Positions 62,721 through 64,000 of a stretch of 64,000 bases of DNA are shown in pieces. Below the pieces are notes generated by a model. The model made no database searches, was not told where the DNA came from, and saw only the letters and a list, made by a program, of their open reading frames with translations. The stretch comes from Eleginops maclovinus (Eukaryota; Chordata; Actinopteri; Perciformes; Eleginopidae), in NCBI RefSeq assembly GCF_036324505.1, contig NC_086370.1, positions 19,706,290 to 19,770,289 of the forward strand. Reading direction: 5' to 3'. Positions within the stretch are counted from its first letter, which is position 1; each line of letters begins with the position of its first letter. A program made the translations under genes and the position numbers.

Positions 62721-64000
62721 GGCTGCAGAGGAGGTGTGAAGACTCATCTTTTCCTGGATGGGTGTGAGAGTGGTCTGGGAGCACAGCATAGCCTAGTGGT
62801 AATAAAGCAGCCACCATGCTTTAAGGGAACCACCGGAGGGGCTCTGATCCAAAACGTAATATTCAGGATGTGTGGTTACTGAACTTCATGGATCAATAAT
62901 GAAATATTCCAGCTGTTACAAACATACCTGTTGAATTATTTTATCTTATTCTACTTGTGCATGGACTGAAATCATTTGGTTCCATCTCTATCCTTAGACC
63001 ATCTCATTTAAACGTGCATTATTACCTATTTGGTTTTGTGTCAGTCAGCGAGCGACATACCTGTCTCTGTGCCTTATACATAAGATCACTGTTATGTACG
63101 CACTTATAATATTTAAATATTGATTACAATTGCTATTGTTGCTGTGCACCAATGACAGCCATTTATTTCAAGTTTTATTTGTATTTATTTATTATTGTTG
63201 TATATATTGTTTATCTTATTACCGTTTAGATCCCTCTCTCTGTTGTGGATGATATTAAACATGTGTTATAGGTAATACTTTCTTAAATTTAAGTGCCATG
63301 AATGAATAGATTTAAACTTGCTCTGTCCACAGAATAAATAAATCCTTGTTAAATCAATCTATGTAAAAAAACAACACACATATTAAACGGCAAGGCATGG
63401 TGTACTGTAAATGTAAAGATGTTTTGGAGGTAGCACTTCCTATAATTTCCGTTTCCTGTATGGTTTGATACATGCTCTGTCCACAATATAAAAATACACT
63501 AAGTGATAATTCAACTTGGGTGTTCAATATATTGCAGCTGATCTTTAATTTTGGTCGGAAAAAGAGCTTTTATGTTGGAAACCGAGGATTTAAAGAACCC
63601 CCAACACAAGATTCCGCCACGTTGTTTGTGTGTTGTTTTCGCATGTTTCTTTGGATCTGATGATAGATATCTGTTTTCCTCCGGCTTTACGGCCAAACAT
63701 GTGCCACAGTGACTCCTTTTTTGGATTTTCAGAGTGAAACCGTTCCTCCAGATGATGACCGCTTTCTTGCACAGGCGGCTGGTAAGAGTATAAAAGTCTG
63801 AACCACGAGCGGCATTTGGCTTGTGGCTGATCTGTATCTCCCAGCCTGCAGAAAACACACGGACACCATGAGAGTACAGTTGGAACACACACACACTCAC
63901 ATTCTCTCACACACTCACACACCACAAAACTGCAGTGCAGTGCTCAAAGTATGTGGAGGAAGGTGATTCAAAAACTAGATTGAGTTATGCTGTTATAATA

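Larger units (their letters stand above)
57481..64000. other. DNA upstream of meis1, no gene recognised
   Basis: No gene could be assigned. Contents: CCAAT- and CpG-containing segment with a TGATTGAT site (58090-58260), an octamer at 58847-58854, a candidate plus-strand first exon ending at 59459, a candidate conserved element at 59740-60040, a tandem duplication (60041-60535), a purine-rich stretch (62340-62720), short C-run/(CA)n at 62068-62092 and two unrecognised open frames at 63511-63925. Positions 60900-61900 and 62880-63480 are AT-rich with nothing definite. Confidence 0.7.

Noticed and set aside
62777..62830. tRNA-derived SINE, because TAGCCTAGTGG resembles an A box
   Set aside because: No convincing B box at the right distance, no repeated tail and no flanking duplication seen.

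Overview
The window is vertebrate, most likely teleost, genomic DNA. It holds most of one gene on the minus strand, a MEIS1-type TALE homeobox gene (meis1). Nine coding exons are readable, from the start codon at 56630 down to the exon at 4557 that carries most of the homeodomain. All flanking introns are GT-AG, and exon phases join cleanly except for one base in exon 6. The exon that completes homeodomain helix 3 (after V-N-N-W) and the C-terminal exons lie beyond position 1. Residue choices ([51 protein letters not shown]) fit MEIS1 rather than MEIS2, MEIS3 or PKNOX. I cannot say which teleost co-orthologue (meis1a or meis1b) it is. The fish assignment rests on MEIS1-like exons inside compact 5' introns, very dense (CA)n microsatellites and the absence of mammalian-type SINEs or LINEs.

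Layout, high to low coordinate, which is the direction of transcription. From 64000 to about 56631 lies upstream DNA. It has a CpG-containing candidate divergent first exon near 59459, a diverged tandem duplication with a period of about 225-238 bp at 60041-60535, and Hox/Pbx-like and Pbx/Meis-like sites. Exons 1-6 sit in a compact block (56630-51080) with introns of 0.3-1.6 kb. Three large introns follow: intron 6 (8.9 kb), intron 7 (20.4 kb) and intron 8 (16.8 kb), then a truncated intron 9. These large introns have no recognisable second gene. They alternate long (CA)n/(TG)n tracts (more than 20 tracts of about 50 bp or longer), purine- or pyrimidine-biased stretches, and islands of mixed-composition DNA rich in ATTA, octamer and TGACAG motifs. 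The islands look like conserved non-coding regulatory elements, as expected for a developmental regulator whose human orthologue is rich in deeply conserved intronic enhancers.

The most important single observation is an extra base in exon 6 (the AAA at 51180-51182 on the plus strand). As written it shifts the frame inside the MEINOX region and creates a stop at 51084-51086, before the homeodomain. Every other exon is intact, so a sequencing or assembly error is more likely than a real null allele, but raw reads are needed. I found no evidence for a novel multi-gene system. The long His/Thr or Cys/Val open frames are translations of microsatellites and are not genes.
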